A stretch of 64,000 nt of DNA from Tabrizicola thermarum. GTDB lineage: Bacteria; Pseudomonadota; Alphaproteobacteria; Rhodobacterales; Rhodobacteraceae. Below are positions 1 through 8,194 of this stretch, one piece after another. Numbering within the stretch: position 1 is the stretch's first letter; every line of letters starts with the position of its first letter. Under the pieces are notes generated by a model that saw nothing but the letters and a program-made list of their open reading frames with translations, had not been told where the DNA came from and did not search any database. The position numbers and the translations under genes are program-made. The stretch spans positions 58,665 to 122,664 of the forward strand of contig NZ_QMJY01000018.1 in the NCBI RefSeq assembly GCF_003574395.1, given 5' to 3'.

Positions 1-888
1 CATCAGGACGATCAGGACCAGCGTCATCAGGATCACCGACACCGCCGCGCCGAAGGGCCAGTTGCCCTGGCTGCCCCGGAACTGCTCGTCGATCAACGAG
101 CCGATCATGAAGGTCTTGGCCCCGCCCAGAAGGTCGGGCGCAAGGAAGGCGCCAAGGGCGGGGACGAAGACCAGGATGCATCCCGCGACGATGCCGGGCC
201 GGACGACGGGCAGCACCACCTCGACCAGCGTGCGCCAGCGGTTGGCGCCAAGGTCGGCTGCGGCTTCGGAGAGGGCGAAGTTGTAGCGTTCCACGGCGGC
301 GTAGATCGGCAGGACCATGAAGGGCAGGTAGCTGTAGAACAAGCCAAGCTGCACGGCGAGGTTGGTGTTCAGGAGGGCGAGGGGCTGGTCGATCAGGCCC
401 ATTCCGATCAGCGCGTCGTTCATCGGCCCCTGGTCGCGCAGGATGAAGCGCAGCGAGACGGTGCGGATCAGGAGGTTGACCCAGTAGGGGATGGTAATCA
501 GGAACAGCCACACCGGGCGCGAGGTTTCCGGCCTTGTGGCGATGAACCAGGCCGTCGGAAAGCCGATGAGGAGACAGAAGAGCGTGGCCAGCCCCGCCTG
601 CCAGATCGATCGCCAGAAGATCATGATGTAGGTCCATTCGATCCGGGCGGGTTCGTCCCCGAACAGGCCGCGGTCGAAAAAGAACTGGTCGTAGGCGGCA
701 AGGGTGAAATCCCAGATGACGCCGCCGCGAAACTCCTTGGTCAGGAAGGAATAGACGACCATCAGAAGGACGGGGAGCAGAAGGAAGGTGCCGATCACCG
801 CCCAGGTCGGCGCGAGGAGCGGCCGGCGCAGGCGGGCATAGGTCGCGTCGCTGCCGCCGGTTTCGGGGATGGGTGCCGCCCCGGCCAT
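1..888 (-). CDS. Polyamine-type ABC transporter permease (PotB-like), C-terminus cut by window edge
   Basis: Inner-membrane permease of a spermidine/putrescine-type ABC importer. About 296 codons are visible from the ATG at 888-886 and the frame is still open at base 1, so the C-terminus lies outside. After a short cytoplasmic N-terminus comes a hydrophobic first segment (TWAVIGTFLLLPVLLMVVYS), then several more segments. The permease EAA loop is clear (EAAADLGANRWRTLVEVVLP), which contacts the ATPase. The start overlaps the stop of the upstream ATPase gene by one base (TGATG), so the two are translationally coupled. Substrate is inferred from family resemblance only; other PotB-type systems carry different cationic or organic ligands. 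Confidence 0.85.
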   Translation of the reverse strand, partial: MAGAAPIPETGGSDATYARLRRPLLAPTWAVIGTFLLLPVLLMVVYSFLTKEFRGGVIWDFTLAAYDQFFFDRGLFGDEPARIEWTYIMIFWRSIWQAGLATLFCLLIGFPTAWFIATRPETSRPVWLFLITIPYWVNLLIRTVSLRFILRDQGPMNDALIGMGLIDQPLALLNTNLAVQLGLFYSYLPFMVLPIYAAVERYNFALSEAAADLGANRWRTLVEVVLPVVRPGIVAGCILVFVPALGAFLAPDLLGGAKTFMIGSLIDEQFRGSQGNWPFGAAVSVILMTLVLIVLM

Positions 889-1946
889 CAGTCGGCCAGA
901 AGACGCGCCGCGCCTTCCTCCAGCTTCAGCCCGATGCGCGCGCCGGGGTCCGGCAGGGCCGTCCGCGATGCGTTCTGCAGGCGGAGCGCGAACGGCTCAC
1001 CCCCATCCAGCCGGGTGATGAGGTGCAGGTCGGTGCCAAGGTAGATCACCCGTTCGACGGTGGCGTGCAGGTCTGGCGCATCGGCCGCAAGCGCAACCCG
1101 CTCAGGCCGGATCGAGAGGGCATGGCGTCCGCCAGAGTTCGTGGCGGCTGCGCAGACCACCCGGTGGCCGCCCGGCAAGGTGACTGTCGCACGACCGTCC
1201 GAGACGCTGTCCACCTCGACCTCGATCAGGTTCGTCTCGCCGATGAAGTCAGCGACAAAGCGGTTGACGGGGGCTTCGTAGATTTCGCGCGGGGTGCCGA
1301 TCTGCTGGACCCGGCCCGCCGACATCACCGCGATCCGGTCGGACATGGCCAGGGCTTCCTCCTGGTCGTGGGTGACGAAGATGAAGGTGATCCCGGTTTC
1401 CTCTTGCAGGGCCTTGAGTTCCACCCGCATCGCCTGGCGCAGCTTCAGGTCCAGTGCCGACAGCGGCTCGTCCAGGAGCAGGACCTTCGGCTGCGGCGCC
1501 AATGCCCGGGCCAGCGCCACGCGCTGCTGCTGGCCGCCCGACAGTTGCGCGGGCTTGCGGTCGGCGAAGCCCGACAGATGGACAAGCTCCAGCATCTTCG
1601 CCGCTCGGGCGTTGCGTTCGGCCAGGCCCATGCCCTTCATCTTCAGGCCGAAGGCCACGTTCTCCAGCACGGTCAGGTGCGGGAACAGGGCATATTGCTG
1701 GAAGACCGTGTTGACCGGGCGCTTTTCCGGCGGCAGGGACGCGATCCTTTCGCCGAAGAGGAGGATCTCGCCCTCGGTGACATCCTCGAACCCGGCCAGC
1801 ATCCGCAGAAGGGTGGTCTTGCCGCAGCCCGAGGGGCCGAGGAGCGTGAAGAATTCGTTGTCGGCGATGTCCATCGACACGTCCTGAAGCGCGGTCACGG
1901 GGCCGTATCGCTTTACGGCCCGGCGGATCGAGATCGCCGTCTGCAT
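888..1946 (-). CDS. Polyamine-type ABC transporter ATP-binding protein (PotA-like)
   Basis: Cytoplasmic ATPase that powers the permease encoded just downstream. The 352-residue protein has Walker A GPSGCGKT at about 37-44, the Q-loop in [10 protein letters not shown], the signature LSGGQQQRV from about 135, Walker B VLLLDEP at about 155-161 and the switch histidine in [10 protein letters not shown]. The last 100 residues form a TOBE domain as in PotA/FbpC proteins. Length and order fit the PotA family. It is the first visible gene of the operon; a substrate-binding protein is not in this window. The start is 78 bases from a divergently read LuxR gene, with repeated operator-like sequences between them. 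Confidence 0.88.
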   Translation of the reverse strand: MQTAISIRRAVKRYGPVTALQDVSMDIADNEFFTLLGPSGCGKTTLLRMLAGFEDVTEGEILLFGERIASLPPEKRPVNTVFQQYALFPHLTVLENVAFGLKMKGMGLAERNARAAKMLELVHLSGFADRKPAQLSGGQQQRVALARALAPQPKVLLLDEPLSALDLKLRQAMRVELKALQEETGITFIFVTHDQEEALAMSDRIAVMSAGRVQQIGTPREIYEAPVNRFVADFIGETNLIEVEVDSVSDGRATVTLPGGHRVVCAAATNSGGRHALSIRPERVALAADAPDLHATVERVIYLGTDLHLITRLDGGEPFALRLQNASRTALPDPGARIGLKLEEGAARLLAD

Positions 1947-1950
1947 CCTT

Positions 1951-2012
1951 GGTATACCCCTTGATTCGGGGGTAAAGGGTATGCTCGGCGGTTTTGGGTT
2001 GTATATACCCCC
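1951..2012. promoter_or_regulatory. Divergent promoter region with repeated GTATACCCC-type motifs
   Basis: Between the ATPase gene and the LuxR gene lie GGTATACCCC (1951-1960), GGGGTA (1969-1974), GGGTAT (1977-1982) and TATACCCCC (2004-2012). TACCCC/GGGGTA and GGGTAT/ATACCC form two inverted repeats. The A/T core within G/C-rich flanks is unlike the neighbouring sequence. These are good candidates for operator half-sites of the adjacent LuxR-type regulator acting on both genes. Binding is inferred from position only. Confidence 0.45.
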
Positions 2013-2024
2013 GCAGAGGTATCG

Positions 2025-2837
2025 ATGCGATCAGAGCCCTTTTCCGTCGAGCAGAAGCTGGCCGCGGCCATCCGTGCCAACGGAACGGGCGATTTTCCGG
2101 CTGCCCTGTTCGACTATCTGGTCGAGGCGACCGAAGCCGACAATCTGGTCATTCTTGCCTTTCCCAGGGGCGGTGCGCCGCAGGTCCTGTTCCACAAGGC
2201 CGAGGACCAGCGAGTCTTTGCGCAGATCGAGACGACCTATGTGGACGGTGCCTATCTTCTGGATCCGATCTACGAGCTGCAACGGTCCGGCGCGCCGCCG
2301 GGGGCGTATCGTCTGCTGGACATCGCGCCCGACGCCTTTCACCGCAGCCGGTATTTCCAGGAATACTACCGGCAGACCACGATCCAGGATGAGGTGGCCT
2401 TCCTTCTGTATCCGCGGCCGGGGGTCGGGCTGACGCTGTGCATCGCGCGGGACGGCAGTTCCGGCCGGCCATTTTCGCCTCGGGCGCTGGAGACCTGCCA
2501 GCGCATCGCCCCCGTCGTCGTGGCCCTTGCCGAAAAGCACTGGCCCGATCTTGCTGGCGAGCCGCAGGAAGGGCCGGATGCTGTGGCGCGGATGACCAGG
2601 GCGCTGGAGCGGGACAGGGGCATCGTCCTTTCGGCCCGGCAAAGCGAAGTCGCGCTGTTGATCCTGCGCGGACACTCGACCGCGTCGATCGCGCAGCGGC
2701 TGGGGCTTTCGCCGTTGACGGTAAAGGTGTTCCGCCGCCAGATCTACCAACGCTGCGCGATCTCGTCCCAGGCTGAACTCTTCGCCCTCATGATCCCGCA
2801 TCTGGATATCGCCCGGACAAGCCCGACCAAGCCATAG
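2025..2837 (+). CDS. LuxR-family transcriptional regulator
   Basis: Cytoplasmic DNA-binding regulator of 270 residues. The C-terminal third is a LuxR/FixJ helix-turn-helix: [20 protein letters not shown], followed by the recognition helix region [15 protein letters not shown]. The N-terminal ~180 residues have the size of an autoinducer-binding-like sensory domain, but no ligand can be read from the sequence. The ATG follows an AGAGGT ribosome-binding sequence. It is divergent from the polyamine-type ABC operon, which it probably controls through the repeats in the shared promoter; that link is inferred from layout. Confidence 0.82.
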   Translation: MRSEPFSVEQKLAAAIRANGTGDFPAALFDYLVEATEADNLVILAFPRGGAPQVLFHKAEDQRVFAQIETTYVDGAYLLDPIYELQRSGAPPGAYRLLDIAPDAFHRSRYFQEYYRQTTIQDEVAFLLYPRPGVGLTLCIARDGSSGRPFSPRALETCQRIAPVVVALAEKHWPDLAGEPQEGPDAVARMTRALERDRGIVLSARQSEVALLILRGHSTASIAQRLGLSPLTVKVFRRQIYQRCAISSQAELFALMIPHLDIARTSPTKP

Positions 2838-3725
2838 GTCACTGCAAGGTTGATCCGCGTGTTCTGCCGTTCCGGCCGATGAGGGATGGAACGGGCTCGG
2901 CTAGCCCTGCTGGCATGTGGTCTTTTCACCATGCGTGTCTTGTTCCGTGCCTTTTCCCGTTTCCCTTCGGGGCGAGAGCGCAGGAGGTGGCCGCTACACC
3001 TCTGGAAATCCAGCCGTCCGGCAAGGCCTATCCGAGATCCCGGGCTATTGCGGCATCCAGACCGATGTCGGATATCATGATCCGACTGGCGCCTTGCCGG
3101 CACCGGACAGGCGGCAGCAAGCTGCAAGGCCGCCGCAGCCTGACGAAGCCGTGCCGGACATCGCCCCGACCGCCCGTCTGTTGACGGCAACGCCGGCAGC
3201 GGCAGCCCTGGCGCGGACGGTGAAGACGAACGGCGTGATCCTGCAACCCGGCTGAGCCATGCGCGACACCTTGTGCCGCATCCCGCACGGACAGGCTGCT
3301 GATTCCGGGAAGCATCGGCCTTCTGATGCGGTCGGCAGCCCGCCTGCGCGCCGAACGCGAGGCTGACTGGTGGCTTCCGGTCGCTGCCCACCCGGGCCGA
3401 ACGTCGGGGCGGCGCCGGATGGACCATGCGGATGCCCGCGATCTGGCGGCCGGCCATCGTCGGGCCACCACCTCTCTGGCGATTGCCGGGGAAATCTCTC
3501 TCGACCGGGCGCTGCTTGACTATACCAAGGCGCTCACGGCCCGGGCCCATCCGTGTGTCTGTGTCCCGCAGGCGCGGCTTGGCGGGCCGGTGCGCAGGTT
3601 CTTCACCGCATCGGCCCCGCAGGCGCTGCGGCGATCCCGGCCATTCATCCTGATCGGGTTACTCTCCAGGGGGCTGATCTGAATGCACTCGCCCCGGCAG
3701 CGCGCGTTGCCGGGACGTCGTACTA
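2838..3725. other. 888 bp without a convincing gene
   Basis: No frame here carries a recognisable domain or a typical start with ribosome-binding site. Weak hints of decayed coding sequence exist on the plus strand: a stretch near 2930-3010 reads like a hydrophobic leader ending in FGARAQ, and a different frame from about 3025 reads on sensibly to a stop at 3253-3255 (ending KTNGVILQPG), as if a secreted-protein gene had been frameshifted. A CCCGGCA/TGCCGGG inverted repeat at 3693-3714, before the 3' end of mtkB, may act as a terminator although no T-tract follows. Minus-strand open frames here are Arg/Ser-rich and look like shadows. Confidence 0.5.
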
Positions 3726-4625
3726 TCAGGCCGCTGCGCGGTGCTGGCTCAGGACCCTCGCCATCGTTTCGCCCATCGCCGAAGGGTTCGGCGCGACGGT
3801 GATGCCGGCGGCGGTCAGGATTTCCACCTTCTCTTGCGCGCTTTCGCCGAAGGCCGAAATGATCGCCCCGGCATGGCCCATCTTCCGGCCCTTGGGGGCC
3901 GATAGCCCGGCAATATAGGCCACGATCGGCTTGGTCATGTGCTTCGCTGCCCAGGCCGCAGCCTCGGCCTCCTGCGGGCCGCCGATCTCGCCGATCATCA
4001 TCACGGCGTCGGTCTCCGGATCCTGCTGGAACAGCTCCAGAATGTCGCGGAAGGACGAACCGTTGATCGGATCGCCCCCGATGCCGACGCTGGTCGAGAC
4101 GCCGATCCCAAGCTCTTTCATCTGCGAGGCGGCCTCATAGCCCAGCGTCCCCGACCGGCCGATGATGCCGACGCGGCCCGGCATGTAGATGTGCGGCGGC
4201 ATGATCCCCATGAAGCCCTTGCCGGGCGAGATGATGCCCGCGCAGTTCGGCCCGATCAGACGCATCTTGCGGCTTTCCGGATAGCGGCGCAGGAAGCGTT
4301 TGACCCGCATCATGTCCTGCGCGGGGATGCCGTCGGTGACGCAGACGGCGGTGCGGATGCCGGCATCCGCAGCCTCCATGATCGCGTCGGCGGCAAAGGG
4401 TGGGGGCACGAAGACAAGCGAGGCTTCGGCTCCGGTCGCCTCGACCGCTTCGCGGACGGTGTTGAACAGCGGGCGATCCAGCAGACGCTCGCCGCCCTTG
4501 CCGGGGGTCACGCCGCCGACGACGTTGGTGCCGTGCCGTATCATGTCGGCGGCATGGAACTGGCCGATGCGGCCGGACATGCCCTGGACGATGACGCGGG
4601 TCTTTTCGGTGATCAGGATGGCCAT
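3726..4625 (-). CDS. mtkB: Malate-CoA ligase subunit alpha (SucD-like)
   Basis: Subunit of malate thiokinase, which makes malyl-CoA from malate, CoA and ATP. The 299-residue protein is of the succinyl-CoA synthetase alpha family: CoA-binding N-terminus with VQGMSGRIGQFH, the GPNCAGII motif, GRSGTLGYEAA, and the active-site phosphohistidine in KMGHAGAI near the C-terminus. Assignment to malate rather than succinate rests on the neighbours: mtkA 9 bases upstream, then malyl-CoA lyase and serine-glyoxylate aminotransferase, as in serine-cycle gene clusters. A succinate-specific SucD would normally sit with sucAB/mdh. It is the last gene of the cluster. Confidence 0.9.
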   Translation of the reverse strand: MAILITEKTRVIVQGMSGRIGQFHAADMIRHGTNVVGGVTPGKGGERLLDRPLFNTVREAVEATGAEASLVFVPPPFAADAIMEAADAGIRTAVCVTDGIPAQDMMRVKRFLRRYPESRKMRLIGPNCAGIISPGKGFMGIMPPHIYMPGRVGIIGRSGTLGYEAASQMKELGIGVSTSVGIGGDPINGSSFRDILELFQQDPETDAVMMIGEIGGPQEAEAAAWAAKHMTKPIVAYIAGLSAPKGRKMGHAGAIISAFGESAQEKVEILTAAGITVAPNPSAMGETMARVLSQHRAAA

Positions 4626-4634
4626 GCTGTCCTC

Positions 4635-5807
4635 CTATGCAGCCAGTTTCGGACGGGCGGCCACGGCCTTGGCGGCGGCCTCGGCCAGAGTATCGGCGGT
4701 GATGAGCGGCAGCCCCGAGCTTTCGAGGATCGCCTTGCCTTCCTCGACATTGGTGCCCGCCAGGCGGACGACGACGGGGATGGTCATGCCGACCTCGCGG
4801 TAGGCCTTCACGACGCCCTCGGCCACCCAGTCGCAGCGGTTGATCCCGGCGAAGATGTTCACAAGGATCACGCTGACATTGCGGTCGGCCAGCACGGTGC
4901 GGAAGGCGCGGACCACGCGGTCGGGGCTGGCGCCGCCGCCGATGTCGAGGAAGTTGGCAGGTTCGCCGCCAGCCAGCTTTATCATGTCCATCGTGGCCAT
5001 GGCGAGGCCCGCGCCGTTGATGATGCAGCCGATGTCCCCGGTCAGGCCCACATAGGCGAGGCCATGGTCCCCGGCGGTGGATTCACGCGGGTCCTCCTGG
5101 CTGCGGTCGCGCAGTTCGGCGATCTCGGGGCGGCGGAAGAGGGCCTTGGTGTCGAAGCTCATCTTCGCATCGACCGCCAGAAGGTCGCCCGCCCCGGTGA
5201 TGACCAGGGGGTTGATCTCGACCATCATCGCGTCAAGGTCGCGGTAGGCGCGGTAGCAGGCCTGAAGGATGGTCACCATCTGGGTGATCTGCGTGCCCGA
5301 CAGGCCAAGCCCGAAGGCGAGTTCGCGGGCCTGGAATTCCACCAGTCCGGCGGCCGGGTCGATGGTCATCCGGCGCAAGGAGTCCGGGTCGGTTTCGGCC
5401 AGATCCTCGATTTCCATCCCGCCATGGGCGGAGGCGACGATCATGATCCGCTCGGATTTCCGGTCGAGGACGAAGCCAAGATAAAGTTCCCTGGCGATGT
5501 CGCAGGCCGGTTCGACCCAGAGGCGGTAGACGCCCTTGCCGGTCTGGTCGGTCTGCCTGGTCACCAGCTGGCGGCCGAAAAGGGTGGCGGCATAGTCCTG
5601 GACCTCGTCCACCGACCGGCACAATCTGACGCCGCCCGCCGCCCCCCGGCCCCCGGCATGAACCTGGGCCTTCACGACCCAGGCCGAGCCGCCGAGTTCG
5701 CGCGCCCGGTAAGCCGCCTGTTCGGGGCTGTAGGCCAGCCCGCCCTTCGGCACCGGCACGCCGAAGCGGCCGAGGATTTCCTTCGCCTGGTATTCATGGA
5801 TGTCCAT
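4635..5807 (-). CDS. mtkA: Malate-CoA ligase subunit beta (SucC-like)
   Basis: Beta subunit of malate-CoA ligase, 390 residues. It begins with the ATP-grasp signature [20 protein letters not shown] and has [17 protein letters not shown] (nucleotide binding), the metal-ligand region VEINPLVI and the C-terminal ligase domain with [13 protein letters not shown] and [11 protein letters not shown]. Length is that of SucC/MtkA proteins. The ATG is preceded by a strong ribosome-binding site, TAAGGAGGA, 5 bases upstream, which fixes the start. Together with mtkB it should form a cytoplasmic complex feeding malyl-CoA to the lyase encoded upstream in the same operon. Confidence 0.9.
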   Translation of the reverse strand: MDIHEYQAKEILGRFGVPVPKGGLAYSPEQAAYRARELGGSAWVVKAQVHAGGRGAAGGVRLCRSVDEVQDYAATLFGRQLVTRQTDQTGKGVYRLWVEPACDIARELYLGFVLDRKSERIMIVASAHGGMEIEDLAETDPDSLRRMTIDPAAGLVEFQARELAFGLGLSGTQITQMVTILQACYRAYRDLDAMMVEINPLVITGAGDLLAVDAKMSFDTKALFRRPEIAELRDRSQEDPRESTAGDHGLAYVGLTGDIGCIINGAGLAMATMDMIKLAGGEPANFLDIGGGASPDRVVRAFRTVLADRNVSVILVNIFAGINRCDWVAEGVVKAYREVGMTIPVVVRLAGTNVEEGKAILESSGLPLITADTLAEAAAKAVAARPKLAA

Positions 5808-5898
5808 GTGCGTCCTCCTTAGGCATGGGCGGGCCTGTCACGGTCTGCCCGCATTGCAGGTCCCTGGTCGGGCAGGGGGCCGTGATGGCCCGCCGGTG

Positions 5899-6837
5899 CT
5901 ATTTCGCGCTGATCGCTTCGGCGACGACCAGCACGTTCCGGGCCATCTTCTCGCTGGCCGCGTCGATCATCTTGCCGTCGAGGCTGGCCGCGCCCTTGCC
6001 CTGGGCTTCGGCAGCGCGCAGTTCCTCGATGATGCGCCGGGCCTTCGTCACTTCGGCCTCGGTGGGCGAAAAGACCTCGTTCGCCATGGCCACCTGCGAC
6101 GGGTGGATCGCCCATTTCCCCTCGCACCCCAGCGCTGCCGCGCGGCGCGCACCCGCCTTGTAGCCTTCGGGGTCGGAGAAATCACCGAACGGCCCGTCGA
6201 TCGGGCGCAGGCCATAGGCGCGGCAGGCGGTGACCATGCGGGCGATGGCGGCGTGCCACTGGTCGCCCGGATAATCGGGGTTCAGCCCGCCGATGTTCAC
6301 CGTCCGCGCCCGCATCGAGGCGGCGAAGTCGGCGACGCCGAAGTGCAGCGCCTCAAGCCGGCCGCCGAACTGCGCGATGGCCTCGACATTGGCCATGCCA
6401 AGCGCGGTTTCGATCAGCGCCTCCAGCCCGACGCGGGTAGAGAAGCCCTTGGCCATCTCGATCTGGTTGACCATGGCCTCGACCATGTAGAGGTCGCCCG
6501 GCACGCCGACCTTGGGCACGAGCAGCGTATGCACCCGGCTGCCGGCCTGTTCCATCACATCCACCACATCGCGATACATGTAATGCGTATCAAGCCCGTT
6601 GATGCGGACCGAAACGGTCTTGCCCTTCGCGGCCCAGTCGATGTCGTTCAGCGCTTGGATCGCGTTCTTGCGGGCGATTTCCTTTTCCGGCGGGGCGACG
6701 GCGTCCTCGAGATCAAGGAAGACATAGTCGGCGGGGCCGTTGGCGGCCTTGTCGATCATCGTCGGGTTGCTTGCCGGAACCGCCAGTTCCGACCGCTGCA
6801 GGCGCTGTTTCTTCAGGGGGTAAAGGGTATGGCTCAT
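5899..6837 (-). CDS. mcl: L-malyl-CoA lyase (Mcl1-type)
   Basis: Cytoplasmic CitE-like lyase of about 312 residues that cleaves malyl-CoA to acetyl-CoA and glyoxylate; relatives also act on methylmalyl-CoA. Family sequence is clear: LQRSELAVPASNPTMIDKA, DYVFLDLEDAV (acidic Mg2+ ligand region), VRINGLDT, LEALIETALGM with the catalytic-region Glu, and GCEGKWAIHPSQ. The frame stays open upstream, but the ATG at 6837 has GGAG at the right distance and matches the family N-terminus (MSHTLYPLKK); the 42-residue upstream extension is low complexity. It starts 4 bases after the sga stop, so it is in the same operon. Confidence 0.92.
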   Translation of the reverse strand: MSHTLYPLKKQRLQRSELAVPASNPTMIDKAANGPADYVFLDLEDAVAPPEKEIARKNAIQALNDIDWAAKGKTVSVRINGLDTHYMYRDVVDVMEQAGSRVHTLLVPKVGVPGDLYMVEAMVNQIEMAKGFSTRVGLEALIETALGMANVEAIAQFGGRLEALHFGVADFAASMRARTVNIGGLNPDYPGDQWHAAIARMVTACRAYGLRPIDGPFGDFSDPEGYKAGARRAAALGCEGKWAIHPSQVAMANEVFSPTEAEVTKARRIIEELRAAEAQGKGAASLDGKMIDAASEKMARNVLVVAEAISAK

Positions 6838-6841
6838 CGTC

Positions 6842-8041
6842 TTACTCCGCTGCCAGGGCGACGACCCGGGTGTCCTGTTCGTACACGCTTTGGGCGGCGG
6901 CGACCCCCGAACCCAGTTCGACCCTCGCCCCCGCTGCGCGCAGGGACAGTTCGGCGACGGCAAGCGCGGTCAGGCACATTCCCTCGTTCAGGTCGCCCAG
7001 GTGGCCGATGCGGAACACCTTGCCCGCCAGCTGGGCAAGGCCCGAGCCGAACGAGGTGTTGTAGCGGCTCAGGCCGATCCGGATCACCTCACGCGCGTCG
7101 ATGCCTGCGGGCGTGCGGATCGCGGTGACGGTGTTCGAAGCCAGCGAATGATGCTCGGCACAGGTCTCCAGGCCCCAGGCCGCGACCCCGGCGCGGATAC
7201 CGGCCGCCAGGCGGGCGTGGCGGGCAAAGACGGCGTGCAGACCTTCGCGGTTGATGCGGTTCAGCGCCTCGCGCAGCCCGTGCAGCACCGGGGTCGGGGG
7301 CGTGTGGGGGAAGTAGCCGGTTTCGGTCTGAAGCGCGTAGTCCTCGAACTTGAGGAAGCTGCGCACCATTCCATTGCCCCTGGAGGCGGCCATCGCCTTT
7401 TCGCTGACGCCCAGGATGCCAAGGCCGGCAGGCGCCATCAGGCCCTTCTGGCTGCCGGTGACGGCGAGGTCGACGCCCCAGTCGTCCATCAGGAAGGGAA
7501 TCGACCCGATGGAGGAGACGCCATCGACAAAGAGCAGCGCATCGTGGAATGCGGTGTCGAGTGCCCGGCGCACGGCCGCCACATCGGAAGTCACGCCGGT
7601 CGCGGTTTCGTTATGGGTGACGAAGACCGCCTTGATCCTGCCCTCGCGGTCCGCGCCCAGGCGGCGGGCGAATTCGTTCGCGGGGGTTCCCGCGCCCCAG
7701 GCCAGATCGACAAGTTCCACATCCAGGCCGAGGTCCATCGCCATCCTGGCCCAGAGGGTCGAGAAATGGCCGTGCCTTGCCATCAGCACCCGGTCTCCGG
7801 GCGACAGGGTGTTCACGATCGCCGCTTCCCAGGCAGATGTCCCCGAGCCGGGGAACAACATGACGCGCCCCCTTGTGGTGCCGAAGATGGGCTTCAGGTC
7901 CGACAGGATCGACAGCACGAAGGTGCCGAATTCGGGCCCGCGCTGGTCCTGCTGGGGCACGTTCATCGCCATGCGCACCGTGTCGGGAACGTTCGTCGGA
8001 CCAGGGATGTAAAGGTGATTCAGGCCGGGGCGGAAAGTCAT
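6842..8041 (-). CDS. sga: Serine-glyoxylate aminotransferase
   Basis: PLP enzyme converting serine and glyoxylate to hydroxypyruvate and glycine, a key step of the serine cycle. The ~399-residue class V aminotransferase shows YIPGPTNVP, GSGTSAWEAA (cofactor phosphate contact), the VDGVSSIGSIP acidic residue pairing with the pyridine ring, and the Schiff-base lysine in TGSQKGLMAPAGLG. An in-frame ATG lies 20 codons upstream, but the ATG at 8041 has AGAGGA six bases upstream and gives the conserved start MTFRPGLNHL. First gene of sga-mcl-mtkA-mtkB; glyoxylate from malyl-CoA lyase is its substrate. Divergent from the XRE regulator. Confidence 0.92.
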   Translation of the reverse strand: MTFRPGLNHLYIPGPTNVPDTVRMAMNVPQQDQRGPEFGTFVLSILSDLKPIFGTTRGRVMLFPGSGTSAWEAAIVNTLSPGDRVLMARHGHFSTLWARMAMDLGLDVELVDLAWGAGTPANEFARRLGADREGRIKAVFVTHNETATGVTSDVAAVRRALDTAFHDALLFVDGVSSIGSIPFLMDDWGVDLAVTGSQKGLMAPAGLGILGVSEKAMAASRGNGMVRSFLKFEDYALQTETGYFPHTPPTPVLHGLREALNRINREGLHAVFARHARLAAGIRAGVAAWGLETCAEHHSLASNTVTAIRTPAGIDAREVIRIGLSRYNTSFGSGLAQLAGKVFRIGHLGDLNEGMCLTALAVAELSLRAAGARVELGSGVAAAQSVYEQDTRVVALAAE

Positions 8042-8148
8042 CGCGAGTCCTCTGGCGGCTACGTCAGCCGCGACCATGCGATCTGCCCGCAATTTCAGCA
8101 AATGCTCTCGGGTTCTGCTGTGAATGCATCAATTTACAGTTTCCATAT

Positions 8149-8164
8149 TTTGTAATATTGTAAA
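8149..8164. promoter_or_regulatory. AT-rich palindrome in the sga / XRE regulator promoter region
   Basis: TTTgtAATATTgtAAA is symmetric at 12 of 16 positions around AATATT and sits in an AT-rich island (about 8120-8182) between two divergent genes. An imperfect further copy of one arm (TTTACA) lies at 8133-8138. A site of this shape next to a DUF2083-type XRE regulator suggests an operator for that protein. Binding is not shown. Confidence 0.5.
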
Positions 8165-8194
8165 CACCACAACACCAGATTTGTGTGCGACGGT

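Noticed and set aside
2744..3550. 268-codon minus-strand open frame in the gene-poor gap
   Set aside because: Arg/Ser/Gly-rich, no ribosome-binding site, overlaps the LuxR 3' end; likely non-coding.
3939..5822. 627-codon plus-strand open frame opposite mtkA/mtkB
   Set aside because: Asp/His/Ala-rich shadow; the minus strand encodes both ligase subunits with all motifs.
5821..5898. Possible terminator or attenuator between mcl and mtkA
   Set aside because: GC-rich inverted sequences are present but no clean stem with T-tract; the genes are probably cotranscribed.
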